The notes under the pieces: generated by a model | Databases searched by the model: none | Told to the model about the DNA's origin: nothing | The model's input: the letters and a program-made list of their open reading frames with translations, nothing else | Shown: piece by piece, positions 7,382 through 14,401 of the stretch | How positions within the stretch are numbered: position 1 is the first letter of the stretch | Layout: every line of letters starts with the position of its first letter | NCBI GenBank assembly: GCA_009774055.1 | Contig: VSNB01000040.1 | Location: forward strand, 1-16,806 | Length of the DNA stretch: 16,806 nt | Origin: Clostridiales bacterium | Lineage (GTDB): Bacteria > Bacillota > Clostridia > Oscillospirales > Oscillospiraceae | Direction of reading: 5' to 3' | Made by a program: the position numbers and the translations under genes

Positions 7382-9112
7382 TTACCGCGCAAATTGCAGG
7401 TCAAAATACCTGGTGTACAGCTCGTTGCTGCCATACAGGCTTTGATGGGTGCCGGTGGCCTGGATGCGGCCCTGATCCATGACGATGATGTTGTCCGCAT
7501 TCACCACCGTGCGCAGGTTGTGGGCCACCACCACGGCGGTGCGTCCGGCCATTACGGCGCTGAGGGCGGCCTGGACCTCGGCCTCGTTTTCCGCGTCCAG
7601 GCTGCTGGTGGCCTCGTCCAGGAGCAGATAGTCCGGGTCCTTGATGATCATCCGGGCGATGGCGATGCGCTGGCGCTCGCCGCCGGAGAGCTTCCCGCCC
7701 AGCTGTCCGATGTCCGTGTCGAAGCCGTCGGGCAGCTCCATAATGAAGTCATAGGCGTTGGCGGTTTTGGCCGCCTTGACCACCTCCTCGTCCTTGGCGG
7801 GACGGTTCAGGCCGTAGACGATGTTGTCCCTGATGGTGCCTGAGAGCAGCGGGCTGGCCTGCTGAATATATCCCATGGCGCCCCGCCACTGGTCCAGATG
7901 AATCTTCTCCACGGGAGTATCGCCAAACTTGATCTGGCCCTCGTTTGGGGTGTACAGCCGCTCCAGCAGGCTCAGCAGCGTGGTCTTGCCCGCGCCGCTG
8001 GGACCCACGATCGCGGTCACCTTGCCCTTGGGGATGATGACGGAGACGTTTTGGATCACATCCTTGTCGTCGTACCGGAAGCTCACGTTCTCAAACGCGA
8101 TGTCGTCCTCCGGCTGGGTAAAGGACAGCTCCCGCGCCAGAACCTCCGGCTGGAAGGTCATGAGCTCCGCAATCTTGGCGGTGGAGCCCTGGGCGTCCTT
8201 GATATAGTGGAAGCAGAACACGAACTGGAGCATGTAGTTATAGATGGTCGAGCGCATGGCAAACATGGTCATCAGCCCCGCCATGTCCAGCCGCCCGTCC
8301 TGCACCAGGATGCTGCCGGAAATGAGGATGATGGCGCTTACGATGCCCTCGATGCCGTAGGTGAAGGGCTGGCTGGCCCCGTCAATGAGCCAGTATTTCA
8401 CCTTGGCCTTGTACAGCTCCTCGGCGTACTCGTAGCCCAGCTGGAGGTCGGCGTTCTCGTTGGCGGCGGATTTGACCAGGGTGATGCTGGTCAGCCGCTC
8501 GGCCACAAAGCCGGTCAGTTTGGACATCTTCTCCCGCACCGCCTTCTTGGCGGAGAACTTGAACCGGCCCGGGATGACCATCGTGGCCCAGATGTAGGGC
8601 AGTACCAGCAGCAGGGCCAGGGTGATGCTGCGGTTCATTCCCCAGATCTCCTTCAGCATCAGGGACAGGGTGTATACCGAGTTGAGGAACGTGAACAGAT
8701 AGCTCATGGAATAGGTGACCAGCATGGTGTCCTCCGTCACGCGGCTGATGAGGGAGAGCGGGTCCTGCTGGTCGTAGAGCCGCATGGGCATTCGAATCAT
8801 CTTCGTCCACAGCCGGGTCTGGAGCTTCCGCTCCGTCCAGTAGCCGGCCCAGCTGTTGGAGACGGTGAACGCCACGGTCACGCCCATGGACAGGGCCATC
8901 AGCCCCGCGTATTTCCAGAGAATGGCGGTATCGGAGACGGCCTCTCCCGACATGATCTGTCCGGAGAGCTTGTAGCCCGCCACCATGACATTTGCCAGCG
9001 ACAGCCGCGCAATCAGGTTGCCGAGGTACCAGGCCCAGGGGACGTTGGGGCCCAGGACCTGCTTGATGAAGGGGCCCCAGGGCTGTTTTTTTGTATTAAT
9101 GGCGCTGTTCAT
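7382..9112 (-). CDS. ABC exporter half-transporter, second gene of pair
   Basis: The 576-residue protein fuses a six-TM exporter domain (about 25-310) to an ATPase domain (about 335-576). The nucleotide site is complete: Walker A GPSGAGKT (K376), Q418, signature LSGGE (475-479), Walker B LLLDE with catalytic E500, and switch H531. There is no N-terminal C39 peptidase, so it is not a leader-cleaving bacteriocin exporter. ATG 9112 has GGAGG ten bases upstream (plus-strand 9123-9127). The gene begins 19 bases after the stop of the exporter gene upstream, and the two probably form a heterodimer like BmrCD or LmrCD. The substrate could be drugs, lipids or peptides; none is indicated directly. Neighbouring kinase/regulator genes suggest inducible expression. 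Confidence 0.95.
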   Translation of the reverse strand: MNSAINTKKQPWGPFIKQVLGPNVPWAWYLGNLIARLSLANVMVAGYKLSGQIMSGEAVSDTAILWKYAGLMALSMGVTVAFTVSNSWAGYWTERKLQTRLWTKMIRMPMRLYDQQDPLSLISRVTEDTMLVTYSMSYLFTFLNSVYTLSLMLKEIWGMNRSITLALLLVLPYIWATMVIPGRFKFSAKKAVREKMSKLTGFVAERLTSITLVKSAANENADLQLGYEYAEELYKAKVKYWLIDGASQPFTYGIEGIVSAIILISGSILVQDGRLDMAGLMTMFAMRSTIYNYMLQFVFCFHYIKDAQGSTAKIAELMTFQPEVLARELSFTQPEDDIAFENVSFRYDDKDVIQNVSVIIPKGKVTAIVGPSGAGKTTLLSLLERLYTPNEGQIKFGDTPVEKIHLDQWRGAMGYIQQASPLLSGTIRDNIVYGLNRPAKDEEVVKAAKTANAYDFIMELPDGFDTDIGQLGGKLSGGERQRIAIARMIIKDPDYLLLDEATSSLDAENEAEVQAALSAVMAGRTAVVVAHNLRTVVNADNIIVMDQGRIQATGTHQSLYGSNELYTRYFDLQFAR

Positions 9113-9131
9113 TGTGCTGTGTCCTCCTTCC

Positions 9132-10892
9132 TTACGCCTTGCCCAGGACGGCTGTTCCGTCCTGGAGGTCCTTCAGCCTGCGGTAGAGCGCGTTGTTGCT
9201 GGCGAGCTGGCCGGCGCTGCCGATGCCGTTGACCTCGCCGCCGGAGAGGACCACGATCTGGTCCGCGTCCTCGATGGAACGGATCTCGTGGGCCACGATG
9301 ACGGTGGTGCGGCCCTCCTTCAGCCGCTCCATGGCCTTCTCCACCTCGCTGCGGGCCTCGGGGTCCAGGCTGCTGGTGGCCTCATCCATCAGCAGGATCT
9401 GCGGGTCCTTGAGCAGCGCCCGGGCGATGGCGATGCGCTGGCGCTGTCCGCCGGAGAGCTTGCAGCCCCGCTCGCCCACGTCGGTGTCGAACCCGTTGTC
9501 GCAGGAGAGAATGAATTCATAGATATTGGCGTCCTTCGCCGCCCGGGCCAGTTCCTCGTCAGTGAAGGTCCGGTCAAGGCCGTAGGTCATGTTGCTGCGG
9601 ATGGTGCCGGAGAACAGGGGGCTGGACTGGGGCACGTAGCCGATGGCCTGCCGCCAGGAGGACTTATGGAACTCCTTGGCGTCCACGCCGCCCAGGGTCA
9701 CCCGGCCGCTCTCCGGGTCATAGAACCGCTCCAGCAGGCCGAAGATGGTGCTCTTGCCGGCCCCGCTGGGCCCCACCAGGGCGGTGGTCTTCCCGGCGGG
9801 GAGGGTAAAGCTGACGTTTTTGAGCACGGTGTCGGTGTCGTAGCGGAAAGTGACGTTCTCGAATTTCAGGTCGCCGGGCTGAGAGGGGACGGTCCTGCCG
9901 CCGCCCATATCCTCGCTCTTCTCCACGATGATTTCCGCCATGCGCCGGGAGGAGCCCTGGGCCCGCTTGATGGTTTCGTAATACCGGAAGATGTTCTGGA
10001 AAAGGCGGACCAGGTTTGTTGCGTACATATAGAACGCGATCCATTGCTCCAGGGTGATGTGCCCGGCGTTCACCAGGGCCGCGCCTCCCAGCACCACAAC
10101 CACAGTCTGAAGAATGCTCTCCGAGCTGGAGAGGAACGAAATCGTACTGCTGAAGGCCAGATATTTTTTCTTGGTCTTATAGATGCCCTCGATAGCTTCC
10201 TTGCCCTTTTCCTCCTCCGCCTGCTCTTTGACAAAGACCTTGACGAGGGGGACGTTTACCAGGATCTCGGCCAGGTAGCCGCCCAGCTCGGAGAGCTTGC
10301 CCTGGATGCGGTTGTTCCAGGTGAAGCCCACCCGTCCGGAGAAGAACGACACCAGGAGGATCACGGGGAACATGACGGCCTCCAGGGCCACCAGCCGCCA
10401 GTTATAGCTGTTCAGAATGATGGCGACGCCCACCAGCCTGTAGAGGGCGGCGGGGAAGTAGGGGATGGACCAGCCGAAGAACTCCGCGACGAGGGTGCTG
10501 TCGGAGGTGGTACGGGTGATGAGCCGGCTGGCCATGTTTCTGTCAAAGAAGGGCATGGGCAGGCTCAGGTTCTTCTTGAGCATCAGCTTCTGAAAGTTCA
10601 TCTCGGTCTTGCTGGAGGCAATGCGGCTGAGGATCTGGCTGACGGCCTGTTCCAGGGCGCTGAGGAACATACAGACTACCATGAAGAGGATGGCCCCCAT
10701 GCTGATGTCGCCGGTAGCCACCTTGGCGGTAGCGTCGGGGATCATGAGGCTGAGCTGCGCGCCGAAGAGACTGACCAGGGTGGCGGCGCCCACCCAGCCC
10801 CAGGGCGCCTTGACGCTGGTCATCAGCGTCAAAAAGGACCTCCAGATGCCGGGCTTCTTTTCCGGTTCCCTTGGGTTCACGTTGTTCGCCAT
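9132..10892 (-). CDS. ABC exporter half-transporter, first gene of pair
   Basis: The 586-residue protein has a short charged N-terminus, a six-TM domain (about 28-310) and an ATPase domain (about 342-586). Motifs: Walker A GPSGAGKS (K380), Q422, signature LSGGQ (479-483), Walker B LLMDE with E504, and switch H535. In many heterodimeric exporters one partner has lost the catalytic Glu; here both partners keep it. ATG 10892 follows AGGAGG by seven bases (plus-strand 10900-10905). A good minus-strand promoter lies at 10967-10995, so this is the lead gene of a two-gene operon. It diverges from the LytTR regulator gene across a region of about 290 bp. Confidence 0.95.
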   Translation of the reverse strand: MANNVNPREPEKKPGIWRSFLTLMTSVKAPWGWVGAATLVSLFGAQLSLMIPDATAKVATGDISMGAILFMVVCMFLSALEQAVSQILSRIASSKTEMNFQKLMLKKNLSLPMPFFDRNMASRLITRTTSDSTLVAEFFGWSIPYFPAALYRLVGVAIILNSYNWRLVALEAVMFPVILLVSFFSGRVGFTWNNRIQGKLSELGGYLAEILVNVPLVKVFVKEQAEEEKGKEAIEGIYKTKKKYLAFSSTISFLSSSESILQTVVVVLGGAALVNAGHITLEQWIAFYMYATNLVRLFQNIFRYYETIKRAQGSSRRMAEIIVEKSEDMGGGRTVPSQPGDLKFENVTFRYDTDTVLKNVSFTLPAGKTTALVGPSGAGKSTIFGLLERFYDPESGRVTLGGVDAKEFHKSSWRQAIGYVPQSSPLFSGTIRSNMTYGLDRTFTDEELARAAKDANIYEFILSCDNGFDTDVGERGCKLSGGQRQRIAIARALLKDPQILLMDEATSSLDPEARSEVEKAMERLKEGRTTVIVAHEIRSIEDADQIVVLSGGEVNGIGSAGQLASNNALYRRLKDLQDGTAVLGKA

Positions 10893-10966
10893 GAAATAAC
10901 CTCCTGTATAAAGTGATTTTGCCCAAACCGCCCTGCACAGGCTTCGTCAGGACTGGCAATAATCAC

Positions 10967-10995
10967 ATATTAAAGCAGCTGTCAGCTCCCGTCAA
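10967..10995 (-). promoter_or_regulatory. Promoter of the ABC exporter operon
   Basis: On the minus strand, TTGACG (plus coordinates 10990-10995) and TAATAT (10967-10972) are 17 bases apart. The spacer contains an 11-base palindrome AGCTG-T-CAGCT (10977-10987), a possible repressor site. Confidence 0.65.
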
Positions 10996-11057
10996 TGCGC
11001 CGCGCGCACCTTGCCCTTTTGCGTGTCAATGCCGCGCATATCCCGTAACATTTTGCG
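10990..11057 (-). repeat. Tandem imperfect 34-bp repeat over the exporter promoter
   Basis: Two head-to-tail units (11024-11057 and 10990-11023, read on the minus strand) each begin CGCAAAA and end in ATTGAC. They match at about 22 of 34 positions. The second unit's ATTGAC forms the -35 box; the first unit's has no -10 partner. Direct repeats about three helical turns apart at a promoter suggest a regulator site, possibly for the divergent LytTR protein. Confidence 0.45.
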
Positions 11058-11073
11058 CTTCCCTCCCGAAATC

Positions 11074-11097
11074 CAGAACCTGTGCATACAGGTTCTG
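11074..11097 (+). promoter_or_regulatory. 10-bp perfect inverted repeat upstream of the LytTR promoter
   Basis: CAGAACCTGT (11074-11083) and ACAGGTTCTG (11088-11097) flank GCAT. ATTTTCC follows, so it could be a weak terminator, but no gene reads into it on the plus strand. An operator for the divergent genes is the better guess. Confidence 0.5.
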
Positions 11098-11116
11098 ATT
11101 TTCCTGTAGTTTTCCA

Positions 11117-11145
11117 TTGCTTTCTTTGGCGCCCTTTGATAGAAT
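11117..11145 (+). promoter_or_regulatory. Promoter of the LytTR two-component operon
   Basis: A weak -35 TTGCTT (11117-11122) is 17 bases from a good -10 TAGAAT (11140-11145). It lies 36 bases before the start codon. The poor -35 box would suit activation by a bound regulator. Confidence 0.6.
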
Positions 11146-11181
11146 GGACACATTATATTTTGTCAGAGCGGAGGTGGTCCC

Positions 11182-11925
11182 ATGGCGCTGCGCATCCTTT
11201 TGGTGGACGATGAGCCCCACAGCCGGGAGCATTTGGCCGCCCTTCTGGAGGAGCATCCCGGCGTGACGGTGGCCGGTTCGGTTTCCGGCGGCGCGGAGGC
11301 CGCCGCTTTTCTTCGCCGCACGACCGTAGACCTGCTCTTCCTGGACATTGAGATGGAGGACGTCAGCGGGTTCGACCTGGCCCGCCATATTCAGTTCGCC
11401 TATCCGAAGGTTTTGATCGTGTTTTTAACCGGGCATGTGGACTTCGCGCTGGACGGCTATGAATTCAAGCCTCTGGCCTTTCTGATCAAGCCGGTCAATC
11501 CGCTGCGGCTGGAAAGGGTCCTCTTCCAGGCGGAGGAGCTGCTGGGAAAAACGGAGAGGAAGGCTTCTTCCTCGGTTCGTATCGGCTTGCAGGTAAACGG
11601 CGGCCTGGAGATCATTCAGGTGGACAGCATCCTCTATATTGAGAAGCAGGGGCGCAGGGCCTGCCTTGTTCCGGCCGGCGGCCCGCGCTACCGGTCGTAC
11701 GACTCCCTGCAAAAGCTCCAGGGGATCTTTGAGCTTTACGGGTTTTTCCGCTGCCATCAGTCCTTCCTGGTCCGTCTGGATGCGATACGGGGCGTTCGCC
11801 TGGATGAGAGCAGGAGCTTTCACAAAATTCTGCTCTTTGATACAGAAGATCAGATTCCTCTGAGCCGGGGCAAGTATCCTGAACTGCGGGAACGGCTGGC
11901 CGACAGGGGACTGACCATCCTTTAG
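11182..11925 (+). CDS. LytTR-family response regulator (AgrA/LytR-like)
   Basis: The 247-residue regulator has a receiver domain with D9/D10, phospho-acceptor D55 (LLFLDIEMEDVSG), T86 region (VFLTGHVDFALDGY) and K-P at FLIKPV. A LytTR DNA-binding domain (about 137-245) shows IEKQGRRA, FFRCHQSFLV and the closing IPLSRGKYPELRERL typical of the fold. LytTR regulators control bacteriocins, quorum signals, cell-wall enzymes and exporters and bind pairs of direct repeats. GGAGG at 11170-11174 precedes ATG 11182 by seven bases. The stop codon overlaps the ribosome site of the kinase gene that follows. The divergent ABC exporter operon is the most likely target (inference from position). No agrB/agrD-like peptide gene is visible. 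Confidence 0.94.
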   Translation: MALRILLVDDEPHSREHLAALLEEHPGVTVAGSVSGGAEAAAFLRRTTVDLLFLDIEMEDVSGFDLARHIQFAYPKVLIVFLTGHVDFALDGYEFKPLAFLIKPVNPLRLERVLFQAEELLGKTERKASSSVRIGLQVNGGLEIIQVDSILYIEKQGRRACLVPAGGPRYRSYDSLQKLQGIFELYGFFRCHQSFLVRLDAIRGVRLDESRSFHKILLFDTEDQIPLSRGKYPELRERLADRGLTIL

Positions 11926-11937
11926 GAGGCGATGCGA

Positions 11938-13191
11938 ATGCCGGAAGCCATTTCCCATTTACTCCTCCCGGCGCTGGAGGGGAGCGTGTCCGCATTTTGG
12001 GCCCTGGCCCTGGCCCAGGCGAAGCCGCTGGAGCGGGCGAGGCGGGCCCTGCCGCTGTGCGCGGCTTTTGGCGCGCTGTTTGCCGTGACGCCCCGCGGAG
12101 GATGGGGATTGGCCCTGACGGGGCTGCTGCTCCTCCTGTTCGCGGCGGCGGTGCGGCTGCTTGTCCGTTCTCCGGTATTGTATGCGGCGGTGGCGGCGGT
12201 CCTCGCGGGGCTGCTTGCGGGAACGCTGGCGCTGCTGCGGTCTGCGGCGGGACCGCTGGCGCTGCCTGCGGCCCTCGTCCTGGCCGCTGTGTGCTGCTGG
12301 CGAAAGGTGGCCGTTCTGCCGGATACACCGGAAATTCTGGCGGCGGTCGACCAGCGGCAGGCCCGAAAATTTTTTACCAGTACGGCCATGACGCTTGCCG
12401 TCCTGCTGTTGTCCATGCTTTGGATCTGGTATCAGCTGACCGTATTTGAGCCGGTCCTTTCATCGGGATACCAGGCAATGGCCCTGTTTGCCGCGGCGAT
12501 TGTCCTGACGCTTCTGTTCGCCCTGCGCCAGCTTGCCCTTGCCGCCGTACAGCGCATTGAGGCCGTCGTCGATAAACAGTATCAGGCGGAGCTGCTCAAC
12601 CTTATGCAGATCATCCGGTCACAGCGTCACGATTTCAATTTCCACATACAGGCCATTTCCGGCATGATCGAACAGGGCAAGTACGCTGCGTGCGGGGATT
12701 ACGTCCGTTCTATGGTAAAGACCACCACCGCCATGAACGATATGCTGCCGCTTCACGATCCGGCGGTGAGCGCGATGATCAACTCGTTCCGGGAAATGGC
12801 GAATCAAAAGGGGTTTGAAATCCAGGTCGCCATTTCCAACGATCTGCAGCGGATTCCCTGTACTGTTTATGAGATCAATACTATTATTGGCAATTTGATT
12901 CAGAATGCGATAGATGAGCTGGAGCAGAACAAGGAGCTCCGCCCCTGGATCAACATCCTGATCCTGAAACGCGGCGGCAGCCACACCATCAAAATTACAA
13001 ACCCCTGCTGCCAGGGCGAGGAGGCGTTCCGGAGCTGCTTCCAGCCTGGGTTTACCACGAAGCAGGCGCACGAGGGAATCGGCCTGACTACGGTTATGCG
13101 CATCGTTACCAAATATCACGGCGTGGTGTTCACAGAGTTTGACGATGGAGCAGTGAGCTTTATTGTTCAAATTCCCGGGGTTTTTGAATAA
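11938..13191 (+). CDS. AgrC-like sensor histidine kinase (HPK10 type)
   Basis: The 417-residue kinase begins with a polytopic membrane domain of about six hydrophobic segments (residues 1-200), very rich in Ala and Leu. A coiled dimerisation region follows with the variant H-box SQRHDFNFHIQ (phospho-acceptor H231). The ATPase domain has N-box GNLIQNAIDEL (about 318-327) and a G-box PGFTTKQAHEGIGL, a form shared by AgrC, ComD and other peptide-sensing or citrate-type kinases that pair with LytTR regulators. ATG 11938 is chosen since AGGAGG (11924-11929) lies eight bases upstream; ATG 11932 is too close. The ribosome site begins inside the regulator stop codon, so the two are co-translated. The ligand is probably sensed in the membrane, but its identity is unknown. 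Confidence 0.93.
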   Translation: MPEAISHLLLPALEGSVSAFWALALAQAKPLERARRALPLCAAFGALFAVTPRGGWGLALTGLLLLLFAAAVRLLVRSPVLYAAVAAVLAGLLAGTLALLRSAAGPLALPAALVLAAVCCWRKVAVLPDTPEILAAVDQRQARKFFTSTAMTLAVLLLSMLWIWYQLTVFEPVLSSGYQAMALFAAAIVLTLLFALRQLALAAVQRIEAVVDKQYQAELLNLMQIIRSQRHDFNFHIQAISGMIEQGKYAACGDYVRSMVKTTTAMNDMLPLHDPAVSAMINSFREMANQKGFEIQVAISNDLQRIPCTVYEINTIIGNLIQNAIDELEQNKELRPWINILILKRGGSHTIKITNPCCQGEEAFRSCFQPGFTTKQAHEGIGLTTVMRIVTKYHGVVFTEFDDGAVSFIVQIPGVFE

Positions 13192-13196
13192 TGCGC

Positions 13197-13224
13197 GTTG
13201 GATAAGCTGTCATGCTTGTCCAAC
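13197..13224 (+). other. 11-bp hairpin just after the kinase stop
   Basis: GTTGGATAAGC pairs with GCTTGTCCAAC (one G-U) around TGTCAT, six bases after the stop codon. No T-run follows, so at most it is a 3' stabilising structure or a Rho-assisted terminator. Confidence 0.5.
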
Positions 13225-13320
13225 AAGTGGAGTGTGGGTCAGGGATCCTCCAGCTAGGGACGGAGTTTTCCGTAAAAGTGTTATAAAATCAGATACATTC
13301 GGCACTTTTGAATAAAAAAT

Positions 13321-13364
13321 AGGGACGATGATTGTGATAGCGTTGCATCAAAATCATCGTCCCT
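13321..13364 (-). terminator. Minus-strand terminator with 13-bp stem
   Basis: AGGGACGATGATT (13321-13333) and AATCATCGTCCCT (13352-13364) are perfect inverted arms around an 18-base loop. Read on the minus strand the stem is followed by ATTTTTTATT, a good U-tract. It would stop transcripts coming from the SRA-like gene, 390 bases away, or from an unannotated short RNA between them. Confidence 0.7.
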
Positions 13365-13407
13365 AGATGTAGTTGTCCGATGCTGCAGATTCCGGTGTAC
13401 CGTGAGT

Positions 13408-13438
13408 ATTACTTCCGACCTTTCGGTTCGGAAGTAAT
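13408..13438 (-). repeat. 31-nt hairpin repeat, inverted copy
   Basis: This is an exact reverse complement of 14301-14331. On the minus strand it is an 11-bp stem, a bulged A, two further pairs and a GAAA tetraloop. A related hairpin at 7258-7288 keeps the stem with a T-A pair where this one has C-G. The stretch 13439-13491 shows only faint similarity to the bases after 14331 and no gene. Confidence 0.8.
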
Positions 13439-13491
13439 AGCTATTCTGTTCTTTGCGGTTCTTTTATCTCTTCTCGTGAGATGCTATCTAA

Positions 13492-13651
13492 GAGCCTGTT
13501 TCATATCTCCCCGCGCACGTCTTGACGGCGGATTTTCCGTCCAGACTTCGTTAAAAACCCTTACAATCCGTCAGGATTGCTGCGGCTTTTTGCCTCGCTG
13601 GACAAAAAATCCACTCGCCAATCCGCACTCGTTGAGATATGAAACAGGCTC
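13492..13651. mobile_element. 160-bp MITE-like element with 18-bp perfect terminal inverted repeats
   Basis: The ends GAGCCTGTTTCATATCTC (13492-13509) and its exact reverse complement (13634-13651) are flanked by TAA on both sides (13489-13491 and 13652-13654), consistent with a three-base target duplication. A second inverted pair (GGATTTT..GTCCAG at 13530-13544 with CTGGAC..AAAATCC near 13598-13612) lies inside. Between them sits a diverged copy of the dispersed core found at 1606 and 7036 (about 83 percent over 52 bases). No transposase is encoded. TNA-type 3-bp duplications are known for some IS5-family groups, so a related IS elsewhere could mobilise it (inference). Confidence 0.8.
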
Positions 13652-13752
13652 TAAGACAACAAAATTATCTTGATACGTATAAGGACATTAATTTTATGTA
13701 TCTGTTGGGAAACTACACTCAGTCCTTAAAACAACTGCGCGAATAAATACGG

Positions 13753-14208
13753 CTATTTTATAACTGGTATCTTAACGAAATCAGCGATTTTTTTAAGATG
13801 AAAAACAAATACTCGACGTAAAGTGTTATTGTCATCAGGCTGTGTATTTTGATGGGTTTCGGTTAACTTATATTCCCCAATGAAACAATATTTTCTGTTC
13901 CTCTTGTCAAAAAGTAGTAAAGACATGCTTTGCTGTTGGTGGGACATGACCGCAATATTTAATTCATAAGAGCGACTTTTGGAGTTGTCTTGATGTCCAA
14001 CTCTACCGATGCCGGTATATAGGCAATAATCTTCAGAACCCCGTGGATAAAAATAGTCTGCGTAAAGTTCTTCTGCATTCTTAAATAAGAGGATGGCCTT
14101 TGCTTTGGTTGCCATCGTAATTCCACTTTGTAGACTTCCGCACAACAATTTATGGATAGCAGCCCTATTAGAAAATTCCTGACCTTTTTTTAATTCAATA
14201 TAGCTCAT
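13753..14208 (-). CDS. Lone SRA/YDG-like domain protein, possible remnant of a type IV restriction enzyme
   Basis: The 151-residue protein resembles the N-terminal domain of HNH-type modified-DNA restriction enzymes (ScoMcrA-like SRA fold). The signs are an opening xIKKGQEFxNR-type motif, the strand ILLF, then CLYTGIGRVGHQDN (family pattern YTGxGxxGDQ), the strands SLLLFDK and YCFIGEYKL, and a closing RRVFVFHL after Q-x-D-D. In the family an HNH nuclease domain usually follows. Here the protein stops right after the fold, and I find no HNH motif in the next 100 bases in any minus frame. The ribosome site GGGGTG is weak (plus-strand 14214-14219). The gene is clearly more AT-rich than its neighbours, which points to transfer. 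It may be a modified-base reader without nuclease, or a decaying fragment. The family call rests on recalled motif patterns. Confidence 0.6.
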   Translation of the reverse strand: MSYIELKKGQEFSNRAAIHKLLCGSLQSGITMATKAKAILLFKNAEELYADYFYPRGSEDYCLYTGIGRVGHQDNSKSRSYELNIAVMSHQQQSMSLLLFDKRNRKYCFIGEYKLTETHQNTQPDDNNTLRRVFVFHLKKIADFVKIPVIK

Positions 14209-14300
14209 AGAATCACCCCATTTCAGTTATCATAAGGAAGTATTCTTCGGAAAATATTACCAGTATACGCTTTTATTCCGCAGACTTATTTTTTCATTAT

Positions 14301-14401
14301 ATTACTTCCGAACCGAAAGGTCGGAAGTAATATTTGCCATGTTTTGCGGTTGCCGCTGTTTATAGCGGCGAGCAAAACGGCTTGCATCAAATGTATTATT
14401 T
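14301..14401 (+). repeat. 31-nt hairpin plus nested-hairpin repeat, copy 2
   Basis: The unit begins with the GAAA-capped hairpin (14301-14331) and runs on into the second copy of the nested element (14322-14401), matching 7187-7264 in the same orientation. The inner stem is GTTTTGC/GCAAAAC and the tip CGCTG-TTTA-TAGCG, where a G-U pair replaces the G-C of copy 1. The stretch 14402-14540 holds nothing I can support as a gene. Confidence 0.8.

Noticed and set aside
8985..10916. 643-codon open frame on the plus strand
   Set aside because: It is antisense to the ABC exporter gene with complete ATPase motifs; the translation is repetitive and featureless.
13197..13224. Hairpin after the AgrC-like kinase as a Rho-independent terminator
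   Set aside because: The stem is good but the following bases (AAGTGGAGTG) lack any T-run, so it is listed only as a structure.
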